Shown here: one piece after another, positions 1 through 6,696 of the stretch
Numbering within the stretch: the first letter of the stretch is position 1
Layout: every line of letters starts with the position of its first letter
Program-made: the position numbers and the translations under genes
Source: HyVt-560 sp964577195
GTDB taxonomy: Bacteria > Pseudomonadota > Gammaproteobacteria > UWMA-0217
Reading direction: 5' to 3'
DNA: 6,738 nucleotides
Assembly: GCA_964577195.1 (NCBI GenBank)
Contig: CAZNYF010000154.1
Coordinates: 1 to 6,738 of the forward strand
The notes under the pieces: generated by a model
Database searches by the model: none
What the model was told of the DNA's origin: nothing
Seen by the model: the letters and a program-made list of their open reading frames with translations, nothing else

Positions 1-188
1 GCCATCTTTTATTCGGAGCAGCATTAATGGGAATGAGTTTAACCGGTAATCACCAGAGAGCAGTTGATTCCTGGCAGTCCACTGGGCATAAGATTTTTAC
101 ATCTGGGAACCCGCCATTGGAAATCAAGCTGTTGTTAGCTAACAGCCGTATGCAACTGGAGAATGGACAGTCTGATAGCGGTCAGTAA
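1..188 (+). CDS. C-terminal end of a probable fused membrane/spermidine-synthase-like protein (partial)
   Basis: An open frame runs in from the left edge (first full codon at base 3) through 61 codons to a TAA at 186-188. No domain can be named from this piece alone. It aligns without a gap to residues 958-1002 of the large + strand protein ending at 6648: 15 of 45 positions are identical, including a conserved G, H, A, W, G and K and the block P-L-E-x-K-L-L-L-A. In both proteins this block is followed by a short polar tail rich in N, Q, S and E. I infer that this is the end of a paralogue of that protein, with the membrane and SAM-fold domains upstream of the window. The sequence has a TPR-like helix-turn-helix look (G-N-H-Q-R-A-V near residues 15-21), so an unrelated helical-repeat protein is the main alternative. 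It converges on the DUF192 gene, leaving 11 bp between stops, with no clear terminator hairpin there. Confidence 0.72.
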   Translation, partial: HLLFGAALMGMSLTGNHQRAVDSWQSTGHKIFTSGNPPLEIKLLLANSRMQLENGQSDSGQ

Positions 189-199
189 TGGTTCAACTG

Positions 200-718
200 T
201 TAACGTATCATTAGCTGGAGATTGGAAATAGTTTTCAGCTTCTGAGAATCGGCACTGACCGGCATTTCGAGTACGTATTGAAAATGATCATTGGCATCGG
301 GTTGATACACTTTTTCTGGTAAATCAGATCCAGGCGGCTCGGCATCCATTCTGTCACTATGTAGTAGTTTACCTTTGTGATCGAAGAAAAAAATATCCAA
401 TGGAACGAACACATTTTTCATGTGAAAAGGTGCGTTAAATGGCCGCTTAAAAGCAAATAAAATCGCAGAGTCTTTGACATCTTTCTGACACAGCCATTGG
501 TAACCACCCAGTAATTCATCTTCATCATTGGCTATTTTGGCTTTTATCTGAATTGAGTTTTCACTACCTGTTTGCAAAGAAATAACTTTCTCCTGCATTT
601 TTTCCCAGCTGCTAGTACTGGCTTTACAACTGGAAGCACAGGCATAGTTCGGCGCAGTCGCTAACAATACCAACGCACAAAAGGTCACAGCGCGATAACA
701 GTGTTTAGTTTTTTGCAT
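200..718 (-). CDS. Exported DUF192-family protein
   Basis: This 172-residue protein starts at ATG 718-716. Residues 1-28 look like a Sec signal peptide: a K/R-containing start, a hydrophobic stretch (about 11-22) and an A-C-A site before S29, so the mature protein is probably periplasmic. Residues about 68-170 carry the DUF192 (COG1430) pattern: a phenylalanine-rich strand (86-94), the signature F-H-M-K-N-V-F-V-P-L-D-I at 98-109, then F-F-F-D at 110-113, and a late strand pair (147-170). DUF192 proteins are small beta-rich proteins with no settled function. The predicted mature chain has exactly two cysteines, C31 and C77, which could form a disulfide. The start lies 3 nt after the stop of the TPR-sulfotransferase gene and has no clear Shine-Dalgarno of its own, so it is probably co-transcribed and translated by coupling. 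Family assignment is confident; role unknown. Confidence 0.88.
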   Translation of the reverse strand: MQKTKHCYRAVTFCALVLLATAPNYACASSCKASTSSWEKMQEKVISLQTGSENSIQIKAKIANDEDELLGGYQWLCQKDVKDSAILFAFKRPFNAPFHMKNVFVPLDIFFFDHKGKLLHSDRMDAEPPGSDLPEKVYQPDANDHFQYVLEMPVSADSQKLKTISNLQLMIR

Positions 719-721
719 TAG

Positions 722-3127
722 TTATTGTAGTGCAGTTAACAACGGCTCTAGAAATTGCTCATAGTTTTTCCAGCGAGCAACAGATGATTGATACATCGGT
801 GTTCTAACCTGATCGGAGCTGGCAGTGGCGACTGTCCTTTTGGTTTTATGAAAATTGAGACAACTTTCATTCCAATCTACATCGACAAAATGAATGAGTT
901 CTCTGACCTTTTCTTCTGTAGAGCTGACAACATCTTCATACTGAATTTCATAGATTGGTAGTGTAATGACTGATTTCCAGTGCGTCATCAGACGTTCATA
1001 TTGGCGGTAGTAAAAGCCGAGATCCTCCTGATCGTAAGTGTATGGCAAGTTGCCACCAAATTGTTGAAAGTAACAGGATAGACAAGTATCAGCAGGGCCG
1101 CGTTTACAGTGAATGATTTTTGCATTGGGGAACATTAGCTCGATAAGCCCGAGATGAATAAAATTGCCCGGTAGTTTATCAATGACTCGAATGGCGTTGC
1201 CTGAATGCTGGGTGGATATATTTAAATATGTCTCGGCAAACTGGTTTAGTTGAGCGGTGGTTAAACTATTAGCACATTGCGGATACAGCTGCTGGCTGGT
1301 ATCTGGCATGTTATAGATTATGTCAGGAATCGCGGCGAGTTCACCTGCTCCGTGAACGTCGGGGTGACTGGCGAGAATTTGTTCGATGAGCGATGTACCC
1401 GAGCGCTCCATGCCGACGATAAATATCGGGCTTTTACTATTACAAGTTGAACGCGAAAAATGGCTGTGTTTGCCAGAGCTGTGTACGGAGATTAGCTGAT
1501 CGAACTTTTGTTGCAGCAGATTTTTGTTGAAATCTGGTTTTATCAGTTGATTACCCAGAGCGTAGTGTTTAAACGCCGCGCCATAATCTTTACCTCTGTC
1601 ATAGATTTTTCCGAGGGCAAAATGCAGTTCTGCGATGCCTCGATCTTCAGTTTTTGAATCTTTTAGCGCCTCTAGCAAAGTTTCAATGGCTTTGGGTTGC
1701 TGATCAAAACGATGCGCAATGTCAGCAAAACACGAGATTGTGCGAAAAGTCGGTTGTGCTGTTGTAATTAATGGCGAGAGAATTTTATAGGCATCGTCGT
1801 ATCGACCTTCAAGGATTCTGACAGCCGCAACACTTGCCTGCGCTTCCTGGTTATCAGGATCCAGCTCGAGAACTTTTTCATAGTAAGGTAAAGCTTCATC
1901 TGGTCTGCCCCAGTTTTCATAGTAAATACCGATATCGAATGTTATGTCGATATTGTCCGGGTATTTTTCCAGTGCAGGCAGCAGTGTCTCGATAGCTTTG
2001 CCGTGATCTTTGTGCCGATGACAAAACTCAGCAAGACCGCGATAGGCTTCCAGCATTTGTGGCGCAAGTTCGATGGCTTTTCGGTAGTTGAATAGCGTTG
2101 CGTCAATATCGGATTGGGCGGCCGTCAATTTTGCAAAATTGCAGTAAAACATGGCCTTATCAGGATTTAGCTCAATTGCCCGTTTAAAATGCTGTTGGGC
2201 TAAAGCCATTTTATTTTGGCGCTGATAAATCATTCCCAAATCATGATGTGATTCGGCGTAGTCTGGATGAGTCTCAAGGATCTTTTGATGGCAGTCGATT
2301 GCCTGGCCATATTCTTTGAGATGAAACTGACTTAATCCGAGTTTGTAACGATAGCTGATGAGTTGTGCCGGATCAGCAAGATTTGCGAGTGTCAGAATTT
2401 GCTTAAAGCAATCAGCAGCTTGATGATATTGCCCGGTTTCGCCATAAGCATTACCGAGTTTATCCAAGGTTGGAATGTTATTGGGCTGTAGTGATAAGGA
2501 TTGTTTGTAGTGTGTGATAGCAGTTGTGGCTTGGCCATGTTTTGCTAACACTTCACCCAAATAAAAATGTGCGCCAGGATGATCGGGATTACTCTGGATA
2601 GTTTTCTCTAACCGTTGCTCGGCTTCTGCCAGTCGATTTTGATCCAGGTATAAGATGCCAAGATTAATTTGTGCATCAATAAAATCAGGCAAAACTTCTA
2701 ACGCTGCTTTATGTGCAGCTTCAGACTCAGTAACTAGTCCCTTGATACGATAGAGATTGCCCAGGTTGGTTTGTGCCGGTGCCTGCTGAGGGTCCAGCTG
2801 AATCGATTGTTGGTAAGCAGAGATAGCATTATCGATCTTGCCTAAATTACTCAACACATTACCCAAATTGCAATGTGCTTGTGCCATTGTCGGGTCAATT
2901 AATAGCGCCTCACTGAGCAATTTTTGGGCATTTTCCAGATTCCCTGTCTGAAAATTAGCCGTTCCCAATAATTGCATTGCATTGGCGTTGTCCGGCTGTT
3001 GATCAAGAATTTTCAGATAGTACTTTTCTGCTGCTGCCAGATCACCTGACTGGTGCAGACTTAACGCTTGATTGAGTAGAGCGTCAATGGCGTTGGTACT
3101 TTCTGATCCTTGCGAAGGTTGTGACAT
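722..3127 (-). CDS. TPR-repeat sulfotransferase family protein
   Basis: Numbering is from the ATG at 3127-3125 (801 residues). About 15 tandem TPR units, mostly 34 residues long, fill residues 13-533, with the usual L-G, A and P-D/N pattern. A sulfotransferase domain (Sulfotransfer_3-like) follows from about 566 to the end. The 5'-PAPS loop is G-M-E-R-S-G-T-S at 572-579. H-P-D-V-H-G-A-G-E follows, with E596 where tyrosylprotein sulfotransferases have their catalytic Glu. I-D-K (K651) and F-P-N-A-K-I-I-H-C-K-R match the later conserved Lys and the 3'-phosphate region. The likely reaction is sulfate transfer from PAPS to a hydroxyl on a peptide, glycan or small molecule; the TPR array probably selects the partner. 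There is no signal peptide, so it is probably cytoplasmic. First gene of a two-gene operon with DUF192. A GTG at 3193 would add 22 residues, with an in-frame stop just upstream; I prefer the ATG because the TPRs begin right after it, although neither start has a strong ribosome-binding site. Confidence 0.9.
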   Translation of the reverse strand: MSQPSQGSESTNAIDALLNQALSLHQSGDLAAAEKYYLKILDQQPDNANAMQLLGTANFQTGNLENAQKLLSEALLIDPTMAQAHCNLGNVLSNLGKIDNAISAYQQSIQLDPQQAPAQTNLGNLYRIKGLVTESEAAHKAALEVLPDFIDAQINLGILYLDQNRLAEAEQRLEKTIQSNPDHPGAHFYLGEVLAKHGQATTAITHYKQSLSLQPNNIPTLDKLGNAYGETGQYHQAADCFKQILTLANLADPAQLISYRYKLGLSQFHLKEYGQAIDCHQKILETHPDYAESHHDLGMIYQRQNKMALAQQHFKRAIELNPDKAMFYCNFAKLTAAQSDIDATLFNYRKAIELAPQMLEAYRGLAEFCHRHKDHGKAIETLLPALEKYPDNIDITFDIGIYYENWGRPDEALPYYEKVLELDPDNQEAQASVAAVRILEGRYDDAYKILSPLITTAQPTFRTISCFADIAHRFDQQPKAIETLLEALKDSKTEDRGIAELHFALGKIYDRGKDYGAAFKHYALGNQLIKPDFNKNLLQQKFDQLISVHSSGKHSHFSRSTCNSKSPIFIVGMERSGTSLIEQILASHPDVHGAGELAAIPDIIYNMPDTSQQLYPQCANSLTTAQLNQFAETYLNISTQHSGNAIRVIDKLPGNFIHLGLIELMFPNAKIIHCKRGPADTCLSCYFQQFGGNLPYTYDQEDLGFYYRQYERLMTHWKSVITLPIYEIQYEDVVSSTEEKVRELIHFVDVDWNESCLNFHKTKRTVATASSDQVRTPMYQSSVARWKNYEQFLEPLLTALQ

Positions 3128-3229
3128 GGGCAAAAGTAGCTTGTCGGATAAACAATTCACAATACACTTCTCTTGGTATTTCCTGTGTGACACCGATCTC
3201 GGTTTTTAGTAGGACAGGCAAGCCGCTAA

Positions 3230-3432
3230 ATTTAGCCATCAGACAGTACACCGTCCAGCCCAAAATATCGGTATCAGTGATGGCTCACCCGAAGGGCGCA
3301 AACCAACGCGTCCAGCCCCGCGTTGTCACTGCTTGACATAGAACCACTATGGCTTTGCAGCGACGCCTTGTTCTGAACACGTTGGTTTGCGCTGATACCG
3401 ACACTTTGGACTGGATGGTGTTAGGGCTAAAT
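3230..3432. repeat. Imperfect inverted-repeat element of about 200 bp (MITE-like or structured RNA element)
   Basis: The outer ends are perfect 8-bp inverted repeats, ATTTAGCC (3230-3237) and GGCTAAAT (3425-3432). Inside, 3249-3277 pairs with 3392-3420 (25 of 29 positions) and 3297-3315 pairs with 3373-3391 (17 of 19). Shorter matches continue inwards (GCGT 3320-3323 with ACGC 3363-3366; CTGC 3329-3332 with GCAG 3357-3360) to a central hairpin, CATAG (3337-3341), loop AACCA, CTATG (3347-3351). The left arm carries 19 extra bases (3278-3296) and a few near 3238-3248 that the right arm lacks. No clear target-site duplication flanks the ends and there is no transposase, so it could be a non-autonomous miniature element, a dispersed intergenic repeat, or a large structured leader. 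The fold is seen directly; the class is inferred. Confidence 0.75.
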
Positions 3433-3582
3433 ATTTTTAAATCAATGCTGAGGCTGCTGTATCTGCTTGATTGAATCGTGATCCCGCTCTCATCGAAACT
3501 GAAGTTCTGGTGATAAAGTCTACGGTTCTTGCGACAAAAGTTTAACTGGGCCGTCGCACACTCCGAACTATTTCACAAAAAT

Positions 3583-3589
3583 AAAGAGA
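3583..3589 (+). promoter_or_regulatory. Weak ribosome-binding site that favours the ATG at 3598
   Basis: The purine run AAAGAGA lies about 8 nt before the ATG at 3598-3600. It supports that ATG over the in-frame TTG at 3529, which has no comparable purine run in front of it and would add 23 residues unlike the start of the membrane domain. Confidence 0.45.
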
Positions 3590-3597
3590 CTCTAGAC

Positions 3598-6500
3598 ATG
3601 CGCCAACGTCCACTGTCGGCTGCTCCAGGTACTTCCAGCACTTCCACCTTTCCAAGTGGCCCCTGGATCTACTTTCTGCTGTTCGCATTATCGGGATTTG
3701 CAGGCCTGATTTACGAATCTATCTGGTCGCATTATTTAAAACTGTTTCTTGGTCATGCGGCTTATGCGCAGACGCTGGTGCTTGCGCTATTTATGGGTGG
3801 CATGGCGCTTGGCTCCTGGCTAGCGGGTAAATGGGGATTACGCTGGCGCAATTTATTGGTCGGGTACGCCATTATAGAGCTGGTGATTGGTGTCCTCGGT
3901 ATCGTTTTTCATGAGTTGTTTACCACTGTTACCAGCTTTGCGTTTGAAGTCTTGATTCCTGGTATTGGACAGCCTGCATTGGTTGATGTGTCCAAGTGGC
4001 TGCTTGCAGCTGCGCTTATTTTCCCACAGACGATTTTGCTGGGTATGACTTTTCCTTTAATGAGTGCTGGTGTGATTCGCCGCTTTCCAGAAGATAAAGG
4101 AAAAACCATTGCTTCACTCTATTTTACCAACAGTATTGGTGCGGCAATGGGGGTGTTGGCGAGTGGTTTTTATATGGTCAATGCTTTTGGTTTGCCTGGT
4201 ACAGTGATGATTGCAGGCGTGTTAAATATCGCACTTGCCATACTCGTTTTGGCGTTGTCCTTAAAGCACAACGTCGCTGCAGAAGAGAAATCAACTGCTA
4301 CAGCTACCGGTGAGGTGCAGGCCTTTCCGATGATTTTCTTTATGGCGGCGTTTATCACCGGTGTGGCCTCGTTCATTTATGAAATTGGCTGGATCAGAAT
4401 GCTGAGCATGGTGTTAGGGTCGAGCACTCATTCATTTGAATTGATGTTGAGCGCATTTATTCTTGGTCTTGCGTTGGGGAGTTTGTGGATCAGGGGAAGA
4501 ATAGACCGCATTGGTGACCCGATAGCATTTGCCGGCAGGGTGCAAATTTTGATGGGCATCATGGCACTGGCGACGCTGGTTTTTTATAACCAGAGTTACG
4601 ATCTGATGGCAGGCATTATTCAGTCATTATCGCGTAGTGATTCAGCATACCAGGCATTTCTTGTTGGTGGTTATTTGATTTCCACGTTGATTATGTTGCC
4701 AGCGACTTTCTTTGCCGGGATGACGCTACCGCTGTTTACCTCGGTCTTGATACGCTCAAATTATGGTGAACGGGCGATTGGCAATGTGTATGCGGCAAAT
4801 ACAATTGGTGCCATCGTCGGGGTCTTCTTTGCGGTGCATATCGGCTTTGAACTGCTGGGTTTAAAAGGTCTGATTATTTTTGGTGCATTGCTGGATATTG
4901 GGCTGGGTTTATTTATTCTGGCACGTACAAAAAGGATACGCTGGTTGGGTGAATTTGCACCGTTTGCAGCGGCGTCATTGCTCGCTGTTGCCGGGGTGAT
5001 GCTGTTTGTGCAATTTGATCCTAACCGTCTCGCCTCGTCGGTGTACAGAAATGGCTCAGTGCAACTCACCGGGCGAACCATTCCGTTTATGGCGGATGGC
5101 AAAACAGCGACCATTGCTGTTTCAGTGACCACCGACGGAACCCGCGCGAATATTTCCACCAATGGCAAATCAGATGCGGCATTGGTGATCAAAGGTGAGG
5201 GTCGAACCTCGGATGAGGCCACCATGGTGTTGGCAGGTGCGCTGCCGTTAATCCTCAATCCATCAGCGACGAAGATCGCTAATATTGGCTTTGGCTCAGG
5301 ATTGACTACGCACACCGTGCTGGCATCAACACAAGTGGAATCAGTCGATACCATCGAAATCGAAAGGCAAATTCTTGAAGGAGCACGCCATTTTGGACAC
5401 CGGGTAGCACGGGCTTATGAGGATGATAGAAGCCATTTTTATATCGAAGATGCAAAAACCTATTTTGCTCGCAATCAGAAGAAATACGATGTGATCATTT
5501 CAGAGCCTTCCAATCCCTGGGTGAGTGGCACTGCAACCTTGTTCAGTAAAGAATTTTACGCGCACGTCAAGCATTACCTCGAAGACGATGGATTGTTTAT
5601 TCAGTGGATTCAGCTCTATGAAATCAACATTGATCTGGTATTTAGTATTTTGTCAGCGCTAAACGATGAGTTTTCTGACTATCACATGTATTACGCGGGG
5701 CCGGCAGATTTATTACTTGTGGCGAGACAAAAAGGCAGCGTACCTTCTCTGACTGAGTCCACATTCAATTCAATGGATACATCGCTACGCGACGAGCTGC
5801 TCAAATACAACTTGCGTAATCACAATGACCTGTTAATTAGGTGGGTTGGCGATAAAGCGCTGTATCAACCGTTACTGCCCAAAGGAAAATTTGCAACGAA
5901 CTCAGATTACTATCCGGTGGTTGAGCAAAATGCGCCAAAGTTGAGATTTCAACGTCACAGTGCCAATGAGATATCGGATTTGCGCATGCAATGGCTACCG
6001 ATCATTGATGCCTTGAGACCTGATTCAAGCATTCAAGATTACGCACAAGTGACTGCTGAATCGAAGAAGAATCAGCGCCATGCGGCAAATATTAATCAAT
6101 TAATGAAGTCACGGCTTTCCATCGACGGTGTGGGTGATAAAATTAATGCGGATGAATTAAAAATCATGACTCCACTTTTATCTTTAAAGCAGCTGGCGGG
6201 TCATTGCCCGACGGTTTCGGATGGCGCGCATTGGGTGTACATGGCTTCAAATATTGTGGTTTCGGCGTTTCCAAACTTAGGCATTGAACAAAGACAAAAC
6301 TTAATCCGTCACGCAAAACCTGCTTGTCAGGGAGAGGGCAGAAAAGAAATGGATTTGTGGTATCCGCTATATATGGCATTAGCCTCCCATGACTGGAGTG
6401 GTGTTTTAAATGCTGGCGCGGCTGTGATGAAAAATAGCAGCATTGATTTAAGAGTACTGGATAGACAAATTATTGTTGGGTCGACATTTCTTGCGCAGAC

Positions 6501-6648
6501 GGTACTCGGGCAACATGCTGAAGCTCTAAAGTTTTGGAATGAAGCGGGAGAGAAATTCTATAATGCGCCCAGACTTCCGCTAGAAATGAAACTATTGCTG
6601 GCACTGAATCAGTCCAAGGTGAATGCTGAGAAGGCGAATCAGAATTAG
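3598..6648 (+). CDS. Fused polytopic membrane / spermidine-synthase-like protein with C-terminal extension
   Basis: The protein has 1016 residues from ATG 3598. Residues about 22-471 hold roughly 13-14 hydrophobic segments and form the MFS-like membrane part of 'fused MFS/spermidine synthase' proteins. The two halves repeat each other (33-79 with 255-301; 149-191 with 374-414, sharing G-M-T-x-P-L). Residues about 480-785 are a spermidine-synthase-like SAM fold: I-G-F-G-S-G at 563-568, the acidic E587/E589 after motif I, I-E-D-A at 616-619, then S-E-P-S-N-P-W at 635-641 and T-N-S-D-Y-Y-P near 767-773. In true spermidine synthases the catalytic loop is D-S-S-D-P; here both Asp are replaced (E636, N639), as I recall is usual in this fused family, so the substrate is uncertain. 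Residues 786-1016 are a mostly helical extension of unknown function, related to the partial gene at the window start. An inner-membrane location is expected. It is monocistronic as far as visible and divergent from the sulfotransferase operon. Confidence 0.9.
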   Translation: MRQRPLSAAPGTSSTSTFPSGPWIYFLLFALSGFAGLIYESIWSHYLKLFLGHAAYAQTLVLALFMGGMALGSWLAGKWGLRWRNLLVGYAIIELVIGVLGIVFHELFTTVTSFAFEVLIPGIGQPALVDVSKWLLAAALIFPQTILLGMTFPLMSAGVIRRFPEDKGKTIASLYFTNSIGAAMGVLASGFYMVNAFGLPGTVMIAGVLNIALAILVLALSLKHNVAAEEKSTATATGEVQAFPMIFFMAAFITGVASFIYEIGWIRMLSMVLGSSTHSFELMLSAFILGLALGSLWIRGRIDRIGDPIAFAGRVQILMGIMALATLVFYNQSYDLMAGIIQSLSRSDSAYQAFLVGGYLISTLIMLPATFFAGMTLPLFTSVLIRSNYGERAIGNVYAANTIGAIVGVFFAVHIGFELLGLKGLIIFGALLDIGLGLFILARTKRIRWLGEFAPFAAASLLAVAGVMLFVQFDPNRLASSVYRNGSVQLTGRTIPFMADGKTATIAVSVTTDGTRANISTNGKSDAALVIKGEGRTSDEATMVLAGALPLILNPSATKIANIGFGSGLTTHTVLASTQVESVDTIEIERQILEGARHFGHRVARAYEDDRSHFYIEDAKTYFARNQKKYDVIISEPSNPWVSGTATLFSKEFYAHVKHYLEDDGLFIQWIQLYEINIDLVFSILSALNDEFSDYHMYYAGPADLLLVARQKGSVPSLTESTFNSMDTSLRDELLKYNLRNHNDLLIRWVGDKALYQPLLPKGKFATNSDYYPVVEQNAPKLRFQRHSANEISDLRMQWLPIIDALRPDSSIQDYAQVTAESKKNQRHAANINQLMKSRLSIDGVGDKINADELKIMTPLLSLKQLAGHCPTVSDGAHWVYMASNIVVSAFPNLGIEQRQNLIRHAKPACQGEGRKEMDLWYPLYMALASHDWSGVLNAGAAVMKNSSIDLRVLDRQIIVGSTFLAQTVLGQHAEALKFWNEAGEKFYNAPRLPLEMKLLLALNQSKVNAEKANQN

Positions 6649-6653
6649 GCAGA

Positions 6654-6696
6654 CTTACCCAAGGCTCAAGAGCCCGATGGAAAGCCTTTGGTTAAG
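6654..6696 (+). terminator. Hairpin after the membrane fusion gene, possible weak terminator
   Basis: CTTACCCAAGGCT (6654-6666) is an imperfect inverted repeat of AGCCTTTGGTTAAG (6683-6696): about 12 of 14 positions pair with one bulge, around a 16-nt loop. A nested alternative, GGCTCAAGAGCC (6663-6674), could form a shorter hairpin from the left arm. The structure begins 5 nt after the stop codon, where a terminator would be expected. No T-tract follows, so intrinsic termination is doubtful; it could instead protect the mRNA 3' end or belong to the next gene's leader. Confidence 0.35.

Larger units (their letters stand above)
3128..3597. other. Divergent intergenic region
   Basis: This 470-base gap separates the start of the - strand sulfotransferase operon from the start of the + strand membrane fusion gene, so promoters for both should lie here. 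About 200 bases (3230-3432) are an inverted-repeat element listed separately. Immediately left of it is a perfect 12-bp palindrome GCTAAATTTAGC (3225-3236) that overlaps the element's edge. A small inverted repeat, ACCG/CGGT at 3192-3203, sits at the alternative GTG start. To the right, 3431-3443 is an AT-rich stretch (ATATTTTTAAATC). I see no promoter with good -35 and -10 boxes on either strand; GATAAA near 3513, preceded by TGGT, is the best weak -10 candidate for the + strand gene. The open frame at 3121-3336 is a translation of the repeat and is not called as a gene. Confidence 0.6.

Noticed and set aside
3128..3193. 22-residue N-terminal extension of the sulfotransferase from GTG 3193
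   Set aside because: Possible, but it lacks a good ribosome-binding site and precedes the TPR array without domain content; kept only as an alternative start.
3216..3225. Direct 10-mer repeat AGGCAAGCCG, also at 6697-6706
   Set aside because: A 10-base match is expected by chance several times in a window of this size, and the flanks do not align.
3121..3336. 71-codon + strand open frame over the intergenic region
   Set aside because: It starts inside the 5' end of the sulfotransferase gene on the other strand, runs into the left arm of the inverted repeat, and has no ribosome-binding site or recognisable protein character.
3529..3597. 23-residue N-terminal extension of the membrane fusion protein from TTG 3529
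   Set aside because: Rare start codon with no purine-rich site; the ATG at 3598 has AAAGAGA at suitable spacing and lies just before the first membrane segment.
3909..4376. Two short - strand frames (66 and 68 codons) antisense to the membrane domain
   Set aside because: Shadows of the hydrophobic coding region, with no independent start signals.
4761..5354. 197-codon - strand open frame inside the membrane fusion gene
   Set aside because: Fully antisense to a well-supported conserved coding region; the composition, rich in S, T, P, A and N, is that of a frame shadow and no domain is seen.
6164..6379. 71-codon - strand frame antisense to the C-terminal extension
   Set aside because: Shadow frame with no ribosome-binding site or family resemblance.
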